The notes below the pieces were generated by a model that made no database searches, was not told the origin of the DNA, and saw nothing but the letters and a program-made list of their open reading frames with translations. A stretch of 64,000 bases of DNA from JAGVJT01 sp964513205 (lineage in GTDB: Bacteria > Pseudomonadota > Gammaproteobacteria > Legionellales > Legionellaceae). Shown piece after piece: positions 59,593 to 64,000 of the stretch. The DNA is taken from the NCBI GenBank assembly GCA_964513205.1, contig CAZELP010000002.1, forward strand, positions 1-64,000, written 5' to 3'. The position numbers and the translations under genes are program-made. Position 1 is the first letter of the stretch. Each line of letters starts with the position of its first letter.

Positions 59593-61959
59593 ATGAATTA
59601 CACTGAAGCAGATATTAAAACTAAATTTATTCTTCCTGCGCTTAAGAAGGCAGGATGGGATCTATTTGCTCAGGTTAGAGAAGAAGTAACGTTTACTCAA
59701 GGTCGTATCATAGTTCGCGGTAAAATGGCTGCGCGTGGCAAAAGTAAACGAGCAGATTATATCCTTTATTACAAGCCTAATATTCCTCTGGCTATCATTG
59801 AGGCCAAAGATGATGGTCATACTCTTGCCGAAGGTATGCAACAGGCACTTGAGTATGCGGAAATTTTAGATCTTCCTTTTATATTCACTTCTAATGGTAC
59901 AGGCTTTCGTTTTCATGATAAATCAGGACAATCCGAACAAATTGAGCGTGATATACCCCTAGATTGCTTTCCCAGCCCTGAAGAGTTGTGGAAGAAGTAT
60001 AAGAAAATGAAGGGAATTAACACTCCTGAAATTGAAGCTGTTATAACACAGGACTACCACTCTGATGGAGGTGAGAAAAAGCCAAGGTATTACCAATTAA
60101 ATGCTATTAACCGGGTAATGGAAGCGGTGGCTAAAGGACAAAATAGAATTTTGTTGGTTATGGCTACAGGTACAGGTAAGACATATACGGCATTTCAAAT
60201 TATTTGGCGCCTTTGGAAGGGGCGCAATAAAAAGCGCATTTTATTCTTGGCTGATCGAAATATTTTAGTGGATCAAACGAGACAAAATGATTTTAAGCCT
60301 TTTGGCCAGGCGATGACAAAAATTAAAAAACGGCAAATCGATAAATCCTATGAAATTTATTTATCACTGTATCAAGCCGTTACTGGCAACGAAGAAGAGA
60401 AAAACATTTATAAACAATTTACGCCAGATTTCTTTGACTTGATTATTGTTGATGAATGTCATCGTGGGAGTGCCGCTGCTGATTCAGCATGGCGAGAGAT
60501 TTTAGAATATTTTTCAAATGCTACTCAAATCGGTTTAACCGCAACCCCCAAAGAAACAGATACAATTTCTAACATTAATTATTTTGGCGAACCAGTTTAT
60601 ACCTATTCTTTAAAACAAGGGATTGAAGATGGGTTCCTGGCGCCTTATAAAGTAATTCGTGTGGATATCGATCGTGATTTATTAGGGTATAGACCACAAA
60701 AAGGCCAATTAGATAAATTCGGTAATCTCATAGAAGACAGAATTTATAATCAAACTGATTTTGATCGTACTTTGGTTATTGATGAACGCACTTGGCTAGT
60801 TGCTAGAAAAGTCACTGAATACCTTAAAGCAACTAATCGCTTTGATAAGACCATTGTTTTTTGTGAAGACATTGAACATGCCGATAGAATGCGCCATGCA
60901 CTGGCTAATTTGAATAGTGATTTAGTCGTTCAAAATCATCGTTACGTGATGAAGATTACTGGCGATGATAAACAAGGTAAGGCAGAGCTAGATAATTTTA
61001 TCGATCCAGAAAGTGTTTATCCCGTTGTTGTTACTACTTCTAAGCTTCTTTCTACAGGGGTTGATGCTAAAACTTGTAAATTAGTAGTCCTTGATCAGCG
61101 TATTCAATCCATGACGGAGTTTAAACAAATTATAGGTCGTGGAACTCGAATAGATGAGGAGCATGGCAAGCTGTATTTTTCAATAATGGACTTTAAAAAG
61201 GCAACTGAACTATTTGCTGATCCAAATTTTGATGGCGAGCCTGCGCAAATCTATCAACCTGGCTCTGAAGATCCTATAGTTCCCCCTGAAGAAGATGATC
61301 AAAATATTAATTGGGATGAGGCAGAAGAGCTTAAACCAGATGTAACATTTAACCCCGATATGCAGTTACGTGAGAAAAGGGTTAAATACTATGTGAATAA
61401 TGTTTCGGTAGATATTATTGCCGAACGTGTTCAATACTACGATAAAGACGGCAAGCTTGTTACAGAGTCCCTGAAAGATTACACCAAGAAAACAGTCCAA
61501 GGTAAATATCGTACATTAGATGAGTTCTTAAAAACTTGGTCAGCTGCTGCAAAAAAGCAAACGATTATTCAAGAGTTGGAAGAGCAAGGATTAATACTCG
61601 AGTCTTTGCGAGAAGAAATAAAAAATGGTGATCAGTATGGTGTCTTTGATTTAATTTGTCATATTGTATATGGTCAACCCCCTTTAACACGAAAAGAACG
61701 GGCGGAAAATGTACGAAAACGAAATTACTTTACCAAGTATGGGGCTCAAGCAAAAAAGGTCTTAGAGGCATTGCTAGATAAATATTCAAGTGACGGTATG
61801 GCGAATTTGGAAAGCGCTAAAATTTTAAGTTTGAAGCCAATTAGTGACATAGGTACCCCAGTAGAAATTATTAATGATTATTTCGGGGGGAAAGAACAAT
61901 ATGAAGCAGCTATACAAGAGTTAGAAGCAGAGTTGTTTAAAAAGGTAAACGGTAAATGA
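59593..61959 (+). CDS. hsdR: Type I restriction enzyme subunit R (HsdR)
   Basis: HsdR translocates and cuts unmodified DNA. The 788-aa product has the nuclease core RADYILYYKPNIPLAIIEAK near residues 54-73, Walker A ATGTGKT (191-197), DECH (287-290), GLTATP, and the helicase motif QIIGRGTRID. The size fits the EcoAI-type R subunit. It overlaps hsdM by four bases (ATGA). Confidence 0.96.
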   Translation: MNYTEADIKTKFILPALKKAGWDLFAQVREEVTFTQGRIIVRGKMAARGKSKRADYILYYKPNIPLAIIEAKDDGHTLAEGMQQALEYAEILDLPFIFTSNGTGFRFHDKSGQSEQIERDIPLDCFPSPEELWKKYKKMKGINTPEIEAVITQDYHSDGGEKKPRYYQLNAINRVMEAVAKGQNRILLVMATGTGKTYTAFQIIWRLWKGRNKKRILFLADRNILVDQTRQNDFKPFGQAMTKIKKRQIDKSYEIYLSLYQAVTGNEEEKNIYKQFTPDFFDLIIVDECHRGSAAADSAWREILEYFSNATQIGLTATPKETDTISNINYFGEPVYTYSLKQGIEDGFLAPYKVIRVDIDRDLLGYRPQKGQLDKFGNLIEDRIYNQTDFDRTLVIDERTWLVARKVTEYLKATNRFDKTIVFCEDIEHADRMRHALANLNSDLVVQNHRYVMKITGDDKQGKAELDNFIDPESVYPVVVTTSKLLSTGVDAKTCKLVVLDQRIQSMTEFKQIIGRGTRIDEEHGKLYFSIMDFKKATELFADPNFDGEPAQIYQPGSEDPIVPPEEDDQNINWDEAEELKPDVTFNPDMQLREKRVKYYVNNVSVDIIAERVQYYDKDGKLVTESLKDYTKKTVQGKYRTLDEFLKTWSAAAKKQTIIQELEEQGLILESLREEIKNGDQYGVFDLICHIVYGQPPLTRKERAENVRKRNYFTKYGAQAKKVLEALLDKYSSDGMANLESAKILSLKPISDIGTPVEIINDYFGGKEQYEAAIQELEAELFKKVNGK

Positions 61960-63377
61960 GTATATCAGGAGTTATTAAGTCCATTCAGGACATTATGAGA
62001 AAAGATGCGGGTGTTGATGGTGATGCTCAGCGTATTGGCCAATTGGTATGGATGTTTTTCTTAAAGATTTTAGATGATCAAGAAGAGCAATTGGAGTTAA
62101 CCGAGGATAGTTACACATCTCCTATTCCAGAACGCTTAAGATGGCGAAATTGGGCGAAAAATAGTGAGGGTATCACAGGTGAAGAATTATCTGATTTTAT
62201 CAATAATCATTTATTTCCTTCATTAAAAAATTTAAGTACAGATGGCATTCAAGGTAAAAGGGCTTTAGTTATTCGAGATGTTTTTATTGATGCCTATAAC
62301 TACATGAAATCAGGGCAATTGATTCGTCAGGTTATTAACAAAATCCAAGAAATTAATTTTAATCGCTCAGCAGATCGCCATACCTTTGGGGACATATACG
62401 AGCAAATTCTTAAAGACTTACAAAGTGCTGGTAATGCAGGTGAGTTTTACACCCCCAGGGCGGTTACTCAGTTTATGGTAGATATTATTAACCCCAAGCT
62501 TGGTGAGATAGTGCTCGATCCTGCTTGTGGTACGGGAGGCTTTTTGACTTGTGCGATTGAAAACCTGCGTAAAAATGTCAATACGTCTGATGAATGGAAT
62601 ATGCTTCAAAGCAGTATCTTGGGAGTAGAAAAAAAAGCACTTCCTCATTTATTATGCACAACCAATATGTTGCTACACGGTATCGAAGTACCTACCAATA
62701 TTAAACACGATAATACTTTATCAACCCCCATTAAAGATCATCCATGGCGAAAAAAAATAGATGTGATATTAACTAATCCACCTTTTGGTGGCATGGAAGA
62801 AGACGGAATAGAAAATAATTTCCCCTCTACTTATCGAACACGAGAAACTGCGGATTTATTCCTTTTTCTAATTGTAGAGATGCTTAAAGATGGTGGTCGT
62901 GCAGCTGTGATTTTACCTGATGGTGCTTTAGCTGGGAATGGAGTCAAATCACGAATTAAAGAAAAACTTATTAATGAATGTAATCTTCATACTATTGTGA
63001 GATTGCCAACCAAAGTTTTTGCACCATACACTGATATTGCTACTAATCTCTTATTTTTTGAAAAGGGAAAAAAAACGGAAGAGGTTTGGTATTACGAACA
63101 TAGATACCCTAGTGGGCAAAAAAGTTATTCAAAGACAAAACCTATAACAATTTCGGAATTTACTACGGAAAAAGACTGGTGGGAACAGCGCATAGAAACG
63201 GAATGTAGTTGGAGGGTCTCTGTCGAAGAAATAATTGATAGAAATTTTGATCTTGATATTAAAAATCCGAATACCATTGAAACAAAAGTTTTAACCAAAG
63301 AACAAATTATTGAAAAGCTGAGAAATAATCTATTTGCAAGCCAAGAGTTGCTTAAAGAGATTGAGGAGGCTTTTTGA
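61956..63377 (+). CDS. hsdM: Type I restriction enzyme subunit M (HsdM)
   Basis: HsdM is the adenine methyltransferase. The 473-aa product has the HsdM N-terminal helical domain, GEFYTPRAVTQFMVDII, the S-adenosylmethionine motif DPACGTGGF (D188) and the catalytic NPPFGG (N274). It overlaps hsdS by one base (TGATG). Confidence 0.96.
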   Translation: MSISGVIKSIQDIMRKDAGVDGDAQRIGQLVWMFFLKILDDQEEQLELTEDSYTSPIPERLRWRNWAKNSEGITGEELSDFINNHLFPSLKNLSTDGIQGKRALVIRDVFIDAYNYMKSGQLIRQVINKIQEINFNRSADRHTFGDIYEQILKDLQSAGNAGEFYTPRAVTQFMVDIINPKLGEIVLDPACGTGGFLTCAIENLRKNVNTSDEWNMLQSSILGVEKKALPHLLCTTNMLLHGIEVPTNIKHDNTLSTPIKDHPWRKKIDVILTNPPFGGMEEDGIENNFPSTYRTRETADLFLFLIVEMLKDGGRAAVILPDGALAGNGVKSRIKEKLINECNLHTIVRLPTKVFAPYTDIATNLLFFEKGKKTEEVWYYEHRYPSGQKSYSKTKPITISEFTTEKDWWEQRIETECSWRVSVEEIIDRNFDLDIKNPNTIETKVLTKEQIIEKLRNNLFASQELLKEIEEAF

Positions 63378-64000
63378 TGTTTTGTTCTATAAAATTAGGG
63401 GATGTATTAGAAGAAAGACAAGAAAGAATTTCTCCAAAAGAGGCAAATGAAACATCTTTTCAACGAGTAAATAAAATTGATTTCAAGGGTAATATCCATC
63501 TGATACATCAAAAAAATACAAAAACCACTATGATTAAAGTGATGCCAGGCGATCTTCTTATTTCGGGTATAAATGTCTCAAAAGGGGCAATTTCTTTTTA
63601 TCACGGAAATAATCCTGTTACTGCTACAATACATTATTCATCTTATTCAATTAGGCCTCAAAAAATTAACCCTTCTTACTTGAGTTGGTATTTAAAAAGT
63701 AATGCTTTTAAAAAGGCAATTTCTGAACAGGTAAAAGGAGGAATTAAGACAGAAATAAAATCGAAACTATTCTTGCCGATTGAAATCACTATTCATGATA
63801 GCTTAGAAGAACAAGAAAAAATTGCTGGGCGCATTAAGATCGCAGTTAATAAGATTTCTAACTTACAAAAATTAAAGTCTCAGAATACAGATCTTGTTAC
63901 CAGCTTACAATCCAAAATTTTTTCAGAATCATACTGTAATGCTGAGAGGATTGGTAAATTACACGATTTAATTGACCTTATAAAAGAAAAGCCAAGAAAT
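63377..64000 (+). CDS. hsdS: Type I restriction enzyme specificity subunit HsdS (truncated by window end)
   Basis: The frame starts at ATG 63377 and is open to the window end, 208 codons. It begins MFCSIKLGDVLEERQERISP and contains the target-recognition pattern PGDLLISGINVSKGAI, SYLSWYLKSNAFKKAI, the QVKGGIKTEIKSKLFLPIEI segment, and a helical coiled-coil-like stretch (KISNLQKLKSQNTDLVTSLQ). This matches one recognition domain plus conserved helix of HsdS. The recognition sequence cannot be read. Confidence 0.88.
   Translation, partial: MFCSIKLGDVLEERQERISPKEANETSFQRVNKIDFKGNIHLIHQKNTKTTMIKVMPGDLLISGINVSKGAISFYHGNNPVTATIHYSSYSIRPQKINPSYLSWYLKSNAFKKAISEQVKGGIKTEIKSKLFLPIEITIHDSLEEQEKIAGRIKIAVNKISNLQKLKSQNTDLVTSLQSKIFSESYCNAERIGKLHDLIDLIKEKPRN

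Noticed and set aside
1..64000. CRISPR arrays, rRNA genes, intact insertion sequences or a replication origin
   Set aside because: No regularly spaced repeats, rRNA-like sequence, transposase gene with terminal repeats or DnaA-box cluster was seen.

Overview
The window looks like a chromosome segment from a Legionellaceae-type gammaproteobacterium. Four things point that way: the sequence and lengths of the core proteins (RpoB 1368 aa, RpoC 1411 aa, Fur 136 aa), an uninterrupted run of ribosomal genes from secE to rplQ, a fatty-acid/acyltransferase cluster of the kind tied to very-long-chain lipid A, and several effector-like genes with eukaryotic-type or host-directed domains (ankyrin, U-box, YopJ-like). 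I cannot name the species.

Layout. (1) 1-29.7 kb, all on +: the 3' tip of a probable tRNA-Trp, then secE-nusG-rplKAJL-rpoBC, the str genes (rpsL-rpsG-fusA-tuf), and the S10, spc and alpha ribosomal operons, closed by a strong terminator after rplQ. rpmJ (37 aa) is included. Visible regulation includes the L10 leader, a structured rplK leader, an rplL-rpoB hairpin, a near-consensus str promoter set in nested inverted repeats, and an extended -10 promoter before rplN. (2) 29.9-33.4 kb: three accessory genes, namely an ankyrin-like protein, a 573-aa protein with a YopJ-like His-Asp-Cys arrangement, and an acidic partner. (3) 33.4-46.0 kb: mostly housekeeping. This holds an outer-membrane barrel protein, ssb, a YajR-like transporter, a six-gene cluster (FabL-like enoyl reductase, long acyl carrier protein, tandem hotdog dehydratase, two ketosynthases, lipid A-type acyltransferase), lptM-dapF, a carboxylesterase, ratA-rnfH, epmC, bamE, fur and a BON-domain protein. 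(4) 46.2-57.3 kb: accessory DNA. It has two secreted Cys-containing proteins around two related small peptides, a DUF1295 membrane protein with a membrane-anchored U-box protein, a decayed BRO gene, a lipoprotein, a truncated DUF2975 gene with an HTH gene, and a minus-strand run of effector-like genes. In that run two neighbours share a nearly identical C-terminal module, and another gene carries a stand-alone domain resembling sigma-70 region 1.1. (5) 57.4-64 kb: a 47-nt tRNA-Asn 3' fragment marks the edge of an island carrying an AbiEi/AbiEii toxin-antitoxin pair and a type I restriction-modification system (hsdR, hsdM, partial hsdS) that runs off the window.

How it fits together: the left half makes the transcription and translation machinery. 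The middle supplies envelope building (lipid A acyl chains, lipoprotein and barrel assembly factors, DAP epimerase) and iron regulation. The right half holds host-interaction candidates and phage defence. The least described items are the shared C-terminal module, the region 1.1-like protein, the YopJ-like and U-box proteins, the peptide pair, and a hairpin element present twice with compensatory stem changes.
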